Of a stretch of 64,000 nucleotides of DNA, positions 47,365-55,936 are shown piece by piece. The DNA comes from Polyangiaceae bacterium (GTDB lineage: Bacteria; Myxococcota_A; Polyangia; Polyangiales; Polyangiaceae). The position numbers and the translations under genes were made by a program. Under the pieces are notes generated by a model. The model was not told the origin of the DNA. It searched no databases and was given only the letters and a program-made list of their open reading frames with translations. The stretch covers positions 682,001 through 746,000 of the forward strand of contig JAHBVY010000001.1 of NCBI GenBank assembly GCA_019637265.1, read 5' to 3'. The stretch's first letter is position 1. Each line of letters starts with the position of its first letter.

Positions 47365-48885
47365 ATGGCGCATGACGACTCCGGGCCCAGCTCGCTGCCG
47401 CACAGCGCTCGTGGGTTGGAGGAGCCCGAGGCCGCTCATGGCGCCACCTTCGACGGTGAGGACTTCCTGTTCCACCTCTACCGCGGCTCGGAGCTACTCC
47501 AAGACAACCGCGTCGCGGAGGCGAAGGGGGAGCTCGAGACGGCGCTGGCGATGCAGCCGCGTGACATCGAGGGTCAGGGCCTGCTCGGCGTCGTGTACTT
47601 CCGGCTCGGGATGTACCCCCACGCGATGGAGATCTACGAGGAGCTGGTCCGCGCCTGCCCCGACGAGGTCACCCCCAAGATCAACCTGGCGCTGTGCTAC
47701 CTCAAGACAGGTCAGCTGTCTGAGGCGCGCGCGGCGCTGGAGCGCGTGATCGCGTTGGTCCCTGACCATGGCCGCGCCTGGGGTTACCTCGGCTTGGTGT
47801 TCGAGCGCCTGGGCGATCACGCGAAGGCCCAAGTGGCGTTCGAGCGCGCGGGGCAGCCGCACCTCGCCCGCCGCATGCAGCACCTGATCGAGGAGCGCAC
47901 GCGCGCCCCGGAGCAGCCGCCGAGTCAGCGTCACGATTGGATGCAGGCCGCCGCGGGCGCGGCGGAGGCGCTGGAGGACGAGGGCGTGTTCTCCATGGCG
48001 GGCAGCGCCGAGGGTGATCCGTCGCGCTCGGGCCAGTGGCGCGCCATCGAGCTCGGGCAAGAGCGGCTCCCTCCTCCATCGCGGCCCTTCCGCCCGCCGT
48101 CGCTCACGCCGGGCCGGCCGCCGTCCTTGATGCCGGGCTCGCTCGGCGCCCACGCGCTGACGCCCAGCTCGGCTCGGCCACACGCCCGGGGGGACGCGCC
48201 GGCGTCGACCACGGGCGGCTTCCTCCCGCCAGAGGTCGATCAGCTGGTCGAGCAGTCGCTCTTACTGTTCCGAGAGGAGCCGGGCATCGTCAGTCACGCT
48301 GATGGTGTGGTGCTGGCCGTCAGCCAGGAGCAGCTCGCGGTGCGGATGAGCGCGGTGCGCGGGCTGGTGCCGGGGGGCGAGCTGCAGCTCACGCCGGTGC
48401 TGCGGCAAAGCCGCGGGCGCACCCTGGAGGAGGCGATCGGTGAGGGCTCCGAGGCCTTGGTGCAGCTCGAGGGGCCGGCGCGCCTGGTGCTCGGGTGTCA
48501 GTCAGGTCGGCTGGTGGTGACCCAGCTCGAGGGGCAGCACCTCTACCTGCGTGAGGAGCGAGTCGTCGCCTTCGAGGCGGGTGTTCATCACGAGAGCGGG
48601 CGCCTGCCGCGCGGTGGTGGCCACTACGATCGGGTGCTGCAGCTGTCGGGTCGCGGGGCGGTGGTGTTTCAGGGGGACCAGCTGCTGGAGGCGATGGATT
48701 GCCGCGCGGAGACGCCGATCTGGGTGGCCGCGGACAGCGTCGTGGGGTGGACGGGCCGCCTGGTGCCGCGCGCGGTGGATCTGGCGGAGCAGTTGAGCCA
48801 CTCGGGGGCGGCCAGCGTGCCCGCCGAGTCGCCGCGCCTCGTGAGCTTCAGCGGTGACGGCGCGGTGTTCTTACGCGTCCGGTGA
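47365..48885 (+). CDS. TPR protein with AIM24-like C-terminal domain
   Basis: 506 residues. Three to four TPRs lie at about 35-170 (FLFHLYRGSELLQDNRVAEA, LLGVVYFRLGMYPHAMEIYE, GYLGLVFERLGDHAKAQVAF). A Pro/Ser-rich disordered linker at about 225-285 is built from PPSLTPGRPPSLMPG-like units. The C-terminal ~210 residues resemble the AIM24/TerD-associated beta domain (LEGPARLVLGCQSGRLVVTQ, GRGAVVFQGD). No signal peptide. Myxobacteria often combine these modules; the function is not established. Confidence 0.78.
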   Translation: MAHDDSGPSSLPHSARGLEEPEAAHGATFDGEDFLFHLYRGSELLQDNRVAEAKGELETALAMQPRDIEGQGLLGVVYFRLGMYPHAMEIYEELVRACPDEVTPKINLALCYLKTGQLSEARAALERVIALVPDHGRAWGYLGLVFERLGDHAKAQVAFERAGQPHLARRMQHLIEERTRAPEQPPSQRHDWMQAAAGAAEALEDEGVFSMAGSAEGDPSRSGQWRAIELGQERLPPPSRPFRPPSLTPGRPPSLMPGSLGAHALTPSSARPHARGDAPASTTGGFLPPEVDQLVEQSLLLFREEPGIVSHADGVVLAVSQEQLAVRMSAVRGLVPGGELQLTPVLRQSRGRTLEEAIGEGSEALVQLEGPARLVLGCQSGRLVVTQLEGQHLYLREERVVAFEAGVHHESGRLPRGGGHYDRVLQLSGRGAVVFQGDQLLEAMDCRAETPIWVAADSVVGWTGRLVPRAVDLAEQLSHSGAASVPAESPRLVSFSGDGAVFLRVR

Positions 48886-49024
48886 TCCGGGTTGGGGCCT
48901 TGGAGGTGCCGGCGGCGCTGGGCCCCGCGCCTCGCCCATTGAAGCAGCATTCGGGGCGGCCGCGGCTGTGCGGCGACAAGGACCATGGCGCGGGTTCACT
49001 TGAGCTCACGGGTGGCGTGGATCG

Positions 49025-49052
49025 GATTTTGGGTTTGGGGGTTTGGCAGTGC
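49025..49052. repeat. G/T-rich dispersed element
   Basis: Within the AIM24-pgsA gap, GGGGGTTTGGCAGTGC (49037-49052) is the exact reverse complement of 14409-14424. With the preceding ATTTTGGGTTTG it forms a G-run-rich stretch with G-quadruplex potential. Confidence 0.6.
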
Positions 49053-49123
49053 GCTGCAAGTCGGTGCGTCTGAGCTAGCCCCGCGTGCAGCTCGCGGCTA
49101 CCCTGCCGCCTCGTCAGGTCTTC

Positions 49124-49831
49124 ATGGCAGATCCCCGTCGTCCCAAGCGCACCTCACGACGCCGTGAGAAGCGCTCCGAGAAGGTCAGCCCGGAGGCGAT
49201 CGAAGCGCGCAAGGCGCGCCGTCAGTCGCTGCGACAAGACGCGGTCAACCTGCCGAATTTGCTGACGTTCGGCCGTATCGCCATCATCCCCTTGGTGCTC
49301 TGGCTGCTCGACCGCGGCACCCCGAAGGACTGCGTGTACGCGGCCTGGGTGTACGCCGCCGCGGCGATCACGGATCTGCTGGATGGGTACCTGGCGCGCA
49401 AGATGGGCGTGGTGAGCGTGCTCGGCAAATTCCTGGATCCGCTCGCCGACAAGCTGCTCGTGATGGCGGTGCTCATCTGGCTGGTGCCCATGGGGCGGAT
49501 CTCGGAGTGGGTGGTGATCGTGCTGCTCGGCCGTGAGATCAGCATCACGGGCCTGCGCTCCATCGCCAGCAGTGAGGGCGTGGTGATCGCCGCCGGCGAT
49601 GGCGGCAAGAGCAAGACGGCGCTGCAGATGATCGGCTTGCTCTGCCTGGTGATCGGCTACCCCTACCCCATCGACTTGGGCTTCCTGGATCTCGGCGTGG
49701 TCGACTTGGTGGTGGTGGGGCGCTGGCTCGTCTACCTGTCCCTCGTCTTCAGCTTCGCGAGCGCCTTCCAGTACGTGGGGCTGTTCGCGGAGGCCGTCGA
49801 GGCGAAGGATCGACGCCGCGCGTCGTCGTGA
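49124..49831 (+). CDS. pgsA: CDP-diacylglycerol--glycerol-3-phosphate 3-phosphatidyltransferase
   Basis: 235 residues from MADPRRPKRTSRRREKR, a basic cytosolic N-terminus of about 45 residues before the first TM helix. The CDP-alcohol phosphotransferase signature D-G-x2-A-R-x8-G-x3-D-x3-D is present in DGYLARKMGVVSVLGKFLD and the following PLADK. N-terminal VNLPNLLTFGRIAIIPLVLW is typical of PgsA. It makes phosphatidylglycerolphosphate at the inner membrane. The closely related cardiolipin/PE-type enzymes cannot be fully excluded. Confidence 0.9.
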   Translation: MADPRRPKRTSRRREKRSEKVSPEAIEARKARRQSLRQDAVNLPNLLTFGRIAIIPLVLWLLDRGTPKDCVYAAWVYAAAAITDLLDGYLARKMGVVSVLGKFLDPLADKLLVMAVLIWLVPMGRISEWVVIVLLGREISITGLRSIASSEGVVIAAGDGGKSKTALQMIGLLCLVIGYPYPIDLGFLDLGVVDLVVVGRWLVYLSLVFSFASAFQYVGLFAEAVEAKDRRRASS

Positions 49832-49918
49832 GCCGCGCGGCACCCTCAGCGCTGCGAAACGCGCGCTCATTGAGGTTCGAGCGCTGGGGTGAGACATCGT
49901 CAGCGGCGAACACTCATC

Positions 49919-49938
49919 GCGGTGCCGTCCAACCCCCC
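49919..49938. repeat. Copy of dispersed GCGGTGCCGTCCAACCCCC element
   Basis: Matches 34006-34024 over 19 bases. It is located between pgsA and the Gly/Ser lipoprotein gene. Confidence 0.7.
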
Positions 49939-50015
49939 CCTCCCTCATGGAGCCCGTCGCGGCTGGCAGGCGGCGCGTGACAAAGCCCGCCTGGGGCTGC
50001 TAACACAGCGGGGCC

Positions 50016-50558
50016 ATGCGCTTGAAGACGGCGATTTGCCTTGGAATGCTGACCCTCCTCTCCTTTGCCTGCTCCAAGCAGGGTGAGGGGGAGCGCTGCG
50101 ATCTGCAGCTGAGCGGCGACTCCGACTGTGAGAGCGGGCTGGTGTGCACCGCCGCCTCGGAGCTCGCGGACAACAGCACCGATCGTTGCTGCCCTGGTGA
50201 GGGGCGCTCGTACTCGGACAGCCGTTGCGCGCCCAAGAGCGGGCTTGGCTCGGGGGCGAGCGGCGGCAGTGGGGGCTCGGGTGGCTCGGGCGGCACGGCG
50301 GGTAGTGGCGGCGCCGGCGGTACCGCGGGCAGTGGGGGTGTTGCAGGCAGCGCTGGCTCGGGCGGCAGCGCGGGCGCTGGCGGCTCTGCGGGCTCGAGCG
50401 GCAGTGGCGGTGTTGGTGGCACGGGCGGCTCTGCGGGCTCGAGCGGCTCTGCGGGCTCGAGCGGCTCTGCGGGCTCGAGCGGCTCTGCGGGCTCGAGCGG
50501 CAGCGGTGGCTCCGCGGGGACGGGCGGCGCCTCGGGCGCGGCTGGTTCGGGTGGCTGA
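50016..50558 (+). CDS. Cys-containing lipoprotein with Gly/Ser/Ala repeat tail
   Basis: 180 residues. Signal MRLKTAICLGMLTLLSFACS has lipobox LSFAC at residues 15-19. A short Cys-rich domain of about 50 residues (CDLQLSGDSDCESGLVC ... DRCCPGEG) follows, then 100 residues of Gly/Ser/Ala/Thr repeats to the stop. In related lipoproteins here such repeats are linkers between the signal and a C-terminal Cys-rich domain; here the linker is terminal, as if the distal domain were lost or the tail anchors or spans the envelope. The DNA has four perfect 18-bp tandem units. Confidence 0.72.
   Translation: MRLKTAICLGMLTLLSFACSKQGEGERCDLQLSGDSDCESGLVCTAASELADNSTDRCCPGEGRSYSDSRCAPKSGLGSGASGGSGGSGGSGGTAGSGGAGGTAGSGGVAGSAGSGGSAGAGGSAGSSGSGGVGGTGGSAGSSGSAGSSGSAGSSGSAGSSGSGGSAGTGGASGAAGSGG
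50425..50496 (+). repeat. Four perfect 18-bp tandem repeats
   Basis: GCGGCTCTGCGGGCTCGA repeats four times exactly (50425, 50443, 50461, 50479), encoding SGSAGS-type units. In-frame length variation by slippage is expected. Degenerate copies lie upstream near 50385. Confidence 0.9.
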
Positions 50559-50570
50559 CTGAGCCTGGGG

Positions 50571-50825
50571 ATGGCGATGGGTGAGCTGACCGCGTTGGGC
50601 CAGGAGGCGTTGCTCTTGAGCGTCGCCGTCTCCTTGCCGGTGATCGGCGCGGCGGCGGTGGTGGGGCTCCTGGTCGCCGTGTTTCAGGCGGCCACCCAGG
50701 TGCAGGACATGACGCTGGCGCACCTGCCGCGGCTGGTGGTGGTGGCGATCGCCCTCGCCACCCTGGGCCCGTGGATGGGACGCCAGATCGCCGCGTTCGC
50801 GGCCCGCGCGTTCTTGGGCAGCTGA
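50571..50825 (+). CDS. FliQ/SctS family export-apparatus protein (orphan)
   Basis: 84 residues with two TM helices (about 15-37 and 50-70), the family length. LGQEALLLSVAVSLPVIGAA, GLLVAVFQAATQVQDMTL and LATLGPWM are strong FliQ/SctS signatures. In flagella and type III secretion it forms part of the FliPQR/SctRST export gate. No sctR, sctT, sctU, ATPase or other apparatus gene is next to it. It may belong to a scattered type III-like system. It starts 13 bp after the Gly/Ser lipoprotein stop, so the two may be cotranscribed. Confidence 0.85.
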   Translation: MAMGELTALGQEALLLSVAVSLPVIGAAAVVGLLVAVFQAATQVQDMTLAHLPRLVVVAIALATLGPWMGRQIAAFAARAFLGS

Positions 50826-50855
50826 GCTACCCACTGCTCGAACGCTCGGTAGCCG

Positions 50856-50913
50856 AGCTGTCGAGCCATGTCGATAGCCGATCGGTCGATGGGCTTCGAT
50901 CGCTTCGACAGCT
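50856..50913. terminator. Possible hairpin between converging genes
   Basis: AGCTGTCGA (50856-50864) and TCGACAGCT (50905-50913) are inverted repeats around a 40-base loop that itself holds GATCG-type repeats. It lies in the gap between sctS and the minus-strand Cys-rich gene. There is no T tract, so function as a terminator is uncertain. Confidence 0.35.
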
Positions 50914-50955
50914 GAGCTGTTCGTCACCGCGCGCAGTGAGCGCGCACCCGGCGCG

Positions 50956-52095
50956 TCACGACGGGCAGCAGTAGTAGGCGCCTGAGCGCTGCTGACACCC
51001 GGCCGGGACCGCTGCGTCTTGATGGCAGGTGTAGGAGAGCGGCGGGAGGCCGGCCGCGACGCAGGCGCTGTCCCAAGGCGTCGCCCGGACGCACGCGGCC
51101 TGGGGACAGCAGTGGCCTCCACCGCCGACGTGGACGCAGCCGCTCAAACCGGGGGGCCCGCCGCTCGCGGTGCACTGGTAGCCATACTGCGGTAGGCCAC
51201 AGCTGGAGGGGCAGTATTGGCAAGCTGCGTAGGCGCCCAGCGGCAAGCAATACTGAGCGTCCTGGGTGGACGGAGTGGTGCTGGGGCACTCGGTGGGCGG
51301 CGTGCAGCCGCCGGGCAGCAGACACTGGCCCGCGGCGTTGCAAGTCGCTCCGCCAGAGCAGGTACCACAGCTGCCTCCGCAGCCATTTGGACCGCACTGC
51401 TTACCACCGCAGTTGGGCGTGCACTGGCACTGACCGAAGGAGCACGTCCCGAAGCTGCAGGTGCCGCAGCTGCCCCCGCAACCGTTTGAGCCGCACTGCC
51501 TCCCGGTGCAATCGGGCACGCAGCTGCAGCTGCCGTTCTCGCAGAGGCTCTGCGGTGGGCAGCTGCCGCACGTACCGCCGCAGCCGTCCTCGCCGCACGC
51601 TTTACCCGCGCACGATGGGCTGCAACAGTCGCTCGTGTCGAAGGTGCAGGTGGGCGAGCAGGAGAGGTTGCCCGTAGCCGAGGCTCCAACGACCGTCGCG
51701 CAAGAGTGACCCGCGAGGTTGGGGCCATCGCACTGTTCGCCGAGGTCGACGGCGCCATCGCCACACTCGCCGCTGCCCCCGCCAATCCCTCCGCTCCCGG
51801 CGACGCCGGCGCCCGAAGTGCCCCCGAGCCCACCACTCCCTGCGATCCCGCCGCTGCCGCTCGAGCCAGCAGAGCCGCCCAGGCCAGCAGAGCCTCCAGC
51901 GCCCCCCGTCAGTCCCCCTGCCCCCGCCAGCCCTCCCGCGCCGCCACTGCCGGAGATCCCACCACTACCCCCGGCTCCAGCGGCGTCGGGGCCGCCATCA
52001 ACCCCGCCCTGGGGCAGACCCGAGTCGGAGTCCGAGCCGCAGCCCACGACCCACGAAGAAAGCAGCAGCGCCGCGCCCCAGCTACGGAGTGTCAC
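50956..52095 (-). CDS. Cys-rich lipoprotein with CGxxGCGGxCG repeats
   Basis: 379 residues from the GTG at 52095 (TLRSWGAALLLSSWVVGCGS); lipobox WVVGC. A Gly/Ser/Ala linker of about 75 residues follows. A CGDGAVDLGEQCDGPNLAG segment comes next, the common myxobacterial motif CGDGxxxxxEQCD. Three tandem units follow of the form C-x-G-K-x-C-G-x-x-G-C-G-G-x-C-G-x-C (GKACGEDGCGGTCGSC, GRQCGSNGCGGSCGTC, GKQCGPNGCGGSCGTC). A C-terminal Cys-rich domain ends YYCCPS. Likely a disulfide-rich surface protein; no enzyme motif. The frame is open to 52347, but no start codon with a signal peptide exists there. Confidence 0.82.
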   Translation of the reverse strand: MTLRSWGAALLLSSWVVGCGSDSDSGLPQGGVDGGPDAAGAGGSGGISGSGGAGGLAGAGGLTGGAGGSAGLGGSAGSSGSGGIAGSGGLGGTSGAGVAGSGGIGGGSGECGDGAVDLGEQCDGPNLAGHSCATVVGASATGNLSCSPTCTFDTSDCCSPSCAGKACGEDGCGGTCGSCPPQSLCENGSCSCVPDCTGRQCGSNGCGGSCGTCSFGTCSFGQCQCTPNCGGKQCGPNGCGGSCGTCSGGATCNAAGQCLLPGGCTPPTECPSTTPSTQDAQYCLPLGAYAACQYCPSSCGLPQYGYQCTASGGPPGLSGCVHVGGGGHCCPQAACVRATPWDSACVAAGLPPLSYTCHQDAAVPAGCQQRSGAYYCCPS

Positions 52096-52307
52096 GGCGA
52101 CGTTATACCACCAGGACCTGCCGCTTCCTCCTTGCCCACATGACTGAATTGCCCGAGCGTTTCGGCCCGTCGGCCAGTCCACGGAGTCTGCGAGTGACAA
52201 CGCGCCCTGGCGCCGTCGGTGCTGCTTCCCTTCGTACGAAGGCGGTCTGATTTGAGCATGACAAATGGCGACCTTTCGTCGCGCTAGCAGCGTAAACGGT
52301 GGGGACG

Positions 52308-53717
52308 ATGAGGCGCCCAGGTGCTCCAGTCGGATCGACCGACTCACCCCCGCGTGAGCCGAGCCTCATCACCGAGGCAGCGCCGCCCTGTCGAGTCGCG
52401 GGGCGGCTGGTGGCGATCCAGGGTGACGCGCTGGTGATCGAGGACGCTCAGGCGAGCCTCACGGCGCGCCTCGTGAGCTCATCGTCAGCGCCACTGCTCA
52501 GTACGCGAGCGGGGTCTTCATCAGGATCGCTGTCAGAGACGCGCTCGAGGGGCTCGTCAGCGGCGCGGCCGGAGCTCTCGCTGGGGCAGCTGGTGATCTT
52601 GCGGCTCGTGGGGCAGGGCGCGGATTGTTTCCTCGCGGATCAGGTCGAGGTGGTGGGCGCCGGGCGCCTCACGCCGGGCGGTGAGCACGCACGGCGCCTC
52701 GGGCCAGCGCTGAAGGCGCGGGCGCGGGCGCTCGGCGCGGTGCGCGCGTTGTTCGATGCGCAGGGCTTCCTCGAGGTGGAGACGCCGGTGCGCGTGCCCT
52801 GCCCCGGGCTCGACCTGTACGTCGACGCGCTGCCCGCTCACGAGGGCTGGCTCATCACCTCCCCGGAGCACCACATGAAGCGGCTCTTGGTGGCGGGGGC
52901 GCGGCGCATTTATCAGATCACGCGCGCCTCGCGGGCCGAGGAGCTCGGCCCGCTGCACGAGCCCGAGTTCACCCTGGTGGAGTGGTATCGCGCCTACGCC
53001 GGGATGAGCTGCGTGATGGCGGACACGGAGGCGCTCGTGCGCCGCGTCGTGGCCGCGGTGCGAACGTTCGCCGAGTCGCCGGGGACTGGCGCGGCGGCCA
53101 CGGCGCGCGGCGCGGGCGGTGACTCGAGCGGGGCGGGCGGTGACTCGAGTGGGGCGGACAGCGATTCGCAGGCGCGGCTGAGTGACTTCACTTACCAAGG
53201 GCGGCGCTATGACTTGGCGGCGCCGTTCCTGCGGCTCTCGGTGCGTGAGGCGTTCCGGCGCTACGCGGGGGAGCCGGACCTGAGCCGCTTGGCGCAGGAC
53301 GAAGACCGCTACTTCGATCTGCTGGTGAGCCAGGTGGAGCCGGCGCTGCGGGAGCTATCGCAGCCTGTTTTTCTCTATGGTTATCCCCTCTCACAGGCCT
53401 CGCTGGCGCGCCCGGATCCGAGCGACCCGGAAACGGCGGAGCGCTTCGAGCTGTACCTCGCGGGGGTGGAGCTGTGTAACGGCTTCGGTGAGCTGAACGA
53501 CGCGGCGGAGCAGCGGCGCCGTTACGAGGCCGCGCTCCGTGAGCGGCGCGCGCGCGGGATGCCGGTGTACCCGCTGGACGAGCGCTTCCTCGCGGCGCTC
53601 GAAGAAGGCATGCCGCCCGCGGGCGGCAACGCGCTGGGGCTCGATCGGCTGCTGATGCTCGCGTTGGACGCGCCCGCGATCACGCAGGTGCTCGCCTTCC
53701 CTACGGCGCGCGCCTGA
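52308..53717 (+). CDS. epmA: EpmA-like class II lysyl-tRNA-synthetase paralogue
   Basis: 469 residues from the ATG at 52308 (a GTG at 52299 is possible). The catalytic core resembles EpmA/GenX: FDAQGFLEVETPVRVPCPG, TSPEHHMKRLLVAGARRIYQ, PEFTLVEWYRAYAG and motif 3-like GGNALGLDRLLMLAL. EpmA attaches beta-lysine to elongation factor P. Core EpmA is about 325 residues; this one has an extra N-terminal ~110 residues, possibly an OB-like domain with a Ser-rich insert, and a second insert in the core with repeated GAGGDSSG. No efp or epmB is adjacent. Whether the N-terminal domain binds tRNA is open. Confidence 0.83.
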   Translation: MRRPGAPVGSTDSPPREPSLITEAAPPCRVAGRLVAIQGDALVIEDAQASLTARLVSSSSAPLLSTRAGSSSGSLSETRSRGSSAARPELSLGQLVILRLVGQGADCFLADQVEVVGAGRLTPGGEHARRLGPALKARARALGAVRALFDAQGFLEVETPVRVPCPGLDLYVDALPAHEGWLITSPEHHMKRLLVAGARRIYQITRASRAEELGPLHEPEFTLVEWYRAYAGMSCVMADTEALVRRVVAAVRTFAESPGTGAAATARGAGGDSSGAGGDSSGADSDSQARLSDFTYQGRRYDLAAPFLRLSVREAFRRYAGEPDLSRLAQDEDRYFDLLVSQVEPALRELSQPVFLYGYPLSQASLARPDPSDPETAERFELYLAGVELCNGFGELNDAAEQRRRYEAALRERRARGMPVYPLDERFLAALEEGMPPAGGNALGLDRLLMLALDAPAITQVLAFPTARA

Positions 53718-53861
53718 GTTTCGGCCGTTGGGTCGAGGCTCGGGCGAGTCGATCCACGGCGCCACACGAGCGCCCTCCTCCGATGAGCTGACGCTGCGAG
53801 GATCCGCCGCCACGAGTCCTCAGGGTGCCTACCCAACCCCCTGACCTCACGTAGATGAGGC

Positions 53862-54419
53862 TCAGTAGTGCAGCAGGCTGAACACGGGCAGCGGCAACAG
53901 GCGATCGCGCCCGCGAAGCTCATCGAGCTCGATCACGAAGGCGAAGGCGGCCACGAACGCGCCCTGGCCGTGCACCAGCTCGCGCGCGGCCTCCGCCGTG
54001 CCGCCGGTCGCGAGCAGATCGTCCACCACGACCACCCGCGCGCCCTCCGCCAGCGCGTCCGAGTGCATCTCGAGCTCTGCCTCGGCGTACTCCAGCGAGT
54101 AAGCCACGCGATCGGTGCGGCGCGGCAGCTTGCCCGCCTTGCGCACCGGAACGAAGCTCGCGTTGAGCCGCGCCGCGAGCGCCCCGCCGAAGATGAACCC
54201 GCGCGACTCGACGCCCACCACCGCGTCCACGTGCTCACCCATGAAGCAGTGAGCCAGGCTGTCTAGCACGACGTGGAAGCCCTTGGGGTCCGCCAGCAGC
54301 GGGGTGATGTCGCGAAACAGGATGCCAGGCAGCGGGAAATCTGGGATGTCACGCACCAGGTCGCGGACGTAGCGCTCTGGATCGAGCCCCGAGGTGGAGA
54401 GGGTGGAGAGCAGCGTCAT
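53862..54419 (-). CDS. apt: Adenine phosphoribosyltransferase
   Basis: 185 residues. N-terminal RDIPDFPLPGILFRDITPLL and the PRPP-binding loop VVVVDDLLATGGTA at about 128-141 are diagnostic. VESRGFIFGGALA is the second conserved block. It salvages adenine to AMP with PRPP in the cytosol. It lies 34 bp downstream of surE on the same strand, so the two nucleotide-metabolism genes are likely one unit. Confidence 0.95.
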   Translation of the reverse strand: MTLLSTLSTSGLDPERYVRDLVRDIPDFPLPGILFRDITPLLADPKGFHVVLDSLAHCFMGEHVDAVVGVESRGFIFGGALAARLNASFVPVRKAGKLPRRTDRVAYSLEYAEAELEMHSDALAEGARVVVVDDLLATGGTAEAARELVHGQGAFVAAFAFVIELDELRGRDRLLPLPVFSLLHY

Positions 54420-54453
54420 GGGCGCCCGTCTAGCATGGGGACGCTGGCGCGTC

Positions 54454-55227
54454 TCAACCGGCGTCAGCGACGCCGGCGACCACCTCGTCAGCCAGCGTTT
54501 GTTGATCTTGGTGCCACAGGTCGAGCACCAGCGGCGTCAGGCTCGCGCGACCCGCGTCGAAGGCCTCGGTATCCGACCCGACGAGCGGGCGGTGCTCCAC
54601 CCCGGAGCCGCCGATCCACAGGTACTCTTTTCCGCGCGGATCCCGGCGGAAGTCGATGCTCTCGAGGTAGCGCCGGGTGCCGAGCCGCGTCGCCACCAGC
54701 TCCCAGCTAGATCCCGCAGGGAAATTCACGTTGAGCAGCGTGGGCACCCGCGGGGCGGCGCGGAGCAGGCTCGCCGCGATCGCCGCCGAGTACGCTGCGG
54801 CGGCTGGTAAATCGGCGGCTTCGTCCGCTGACACCGCGAGCGCCGCGAGCCCCTTCAGCGCCGCCTCACGCGCCGCCGCGACGGTGCCGCTGTAGAACAC
54901 GTCGTCACCCAGGTTCACGCCGTGGTTCAGCCCGGAGACGACCAAATCCGGCGCGCGGGGTAGCAGCCGCTCCCCGGCGTGGAGCGCGACGTACACCGAG
55001 TCCGCTGGGGTGCCGTCCACCGCGTAGACCCCCGGCGCGTGCTCTCGAAGCCTGAGCGGGCGGTGCAAGGTGAGCGAGTGGCTCTTGGCGCTCTGCTCCG
55101 TCTCCGGCGCGCACACCACCACCTCAGCGAAATCGCTCAGCGCCTCACGCACCAGCTGGAGCCCGCGCGCGCGGTAGCCGTCGTCGTTGGAGAGCAAGAT
55201 GAGCGGCTTCGGGCGCGGGGCGATCAT
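54454..55227 (-). CDS. surE: 5'/3'-nucleotidase SurE
   Basis: 257 residues from MIAPRPKPLILLSNDDGYRA. The metal-binding LSNDDG, Ser in CAPETEQSAKSHSLTL, Asn in VSGLNHGVNLGDDVFYSGTV and LLNVNFPA are all SurE motifs. SurE dephosphorylates nucleoside monophosphates. Length and start are normal; the frame is open 14 codons further without similarity. It is likely cotranscribed with apt. Confidence 0.95.
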   Translation of the reverse strand: MIAPRPKPLILLSNDDGYRARGLQLVREALSDFAEVVVCAPETEQSAKSHSLTLHRPLRLREHAPGVYAVDGTPADSVYVALHAGERLLPRAPDLVVSGLNHGVNLGDDVFYSGTVAAAREAALKGLAALAVSADEAADLPAAAAYSAAIAASLLRAAPRVPTLLNVNFPAGSSWELVATRLGTRRYLESIDFRRDPRGKEYLWIGGSGVEHRPLVGSDTEAFDAGRASLTPLVLDLWHQDQQTLADEVVAGVADAG

Positions 55228-55599
55228 ACCACGTTCGCTACCAATGGCGGCGGCTCCCGTCGACCCCACCGAGCAGCGCCTGAGGACGACAGCGGTTTAA
55301 AGCTTGTCGTCAAATCAGCAACTAGAGCGCCGAGCAGGGGAGCAGCAAGTCGCGTGGTGGCAAATTGAGCGCGCTCGAGCGGTGCTGGGCTTCCTCGCAC
55401 GCGCTTCGCATGTTGGTTTGGGTTGGGTTGGACGGCACCGCGCTCGAGCGGCGCGGTACGCCAGCACAGCGCCCGGCGCTGGCCTGCCCACGATGGCGCC
55501 TCACCGGTGCCGGCTGCAAGAGGAGCGAGGGCTCCCGACACCGCGATCCGAAGCGCCGCCAGTTGACCGCGCGCCCCGAGTGCGTCATGAGCGAGCCGC
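55228..55599. other. Gap between surE and bolA
   Basis: A divergent promoter region with no credible gene. It contains GGGTTGGACGGCACCGC (55425-55441), a reverse-orientation copy of the dispersed element, preceded by a G/T-rich run (TTGGTTTGGGTTGGGTTGG). Short open frames here lack start sites and similarity. Confidence 0.5.
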
Positions 55600-55836
55600 A
55601 TGCTGCCTGTGGGGTCACTCGAAGCGTTGCTCCGCGCGGCCTTCCCCGACGCGGAGCTCACCATCACCGATCTGACGGGGACGGAGGATCACTACCAGGT
55701 GCGGATCGTGAGCGGCGCTTTCGACGGCGTCCCTCGCATCGCGCGGCATCGCCTCGTCTATGGCGCGCTCGGTGAGCACCTGGGGGGCGCGGTGCACGCG
55801 CTCAGCGTCCAGGCGCTCGCGCCGAGCGAGTCGTGA
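55600..55836 (+). CDS. BolA/IbaG family protein
   Basis: 78 residues, normal for IbaG-type BolA. LEALLRAAFPDAELTITDL forms the first helix-strand; HYQVRIVSGAF and RHRLVYGALGEHLGG continue the class II KH-like fold. The conserved His of RHRLVYGAL is the usual metal-cluster ligand. BolA proteins bind a [2Fe-2S] cluster with CGFS glutaredoxins, and such a glutaredoxin gene follows 100 bp downstream. Confidence 0.9.
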   Translation: MLPVGSLEALLRAAFPDAELTITDLTGTEDHYQVRIVSGAFDGVPRIARHRLVYGALGEHLGGAVHALSVQALAPSES

Positions 55837-55936
55837 GGCCAGCGTGCCAGGCAATGGGCGCTGCTCGGCGCCGCGCTAAGCTAGGCCGCCCGAGCGGTGG
55901 AACCCAATCGGCGGAAGATCAGGAGAAGTCAGGATA

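Noticed and set aside
50571..50825. Flagellar fliQ as a functional assignment
   Set aside because: No flagellar genes are present here; the family (FliQ/SctS) is clear but the system cannot be decided from this window.
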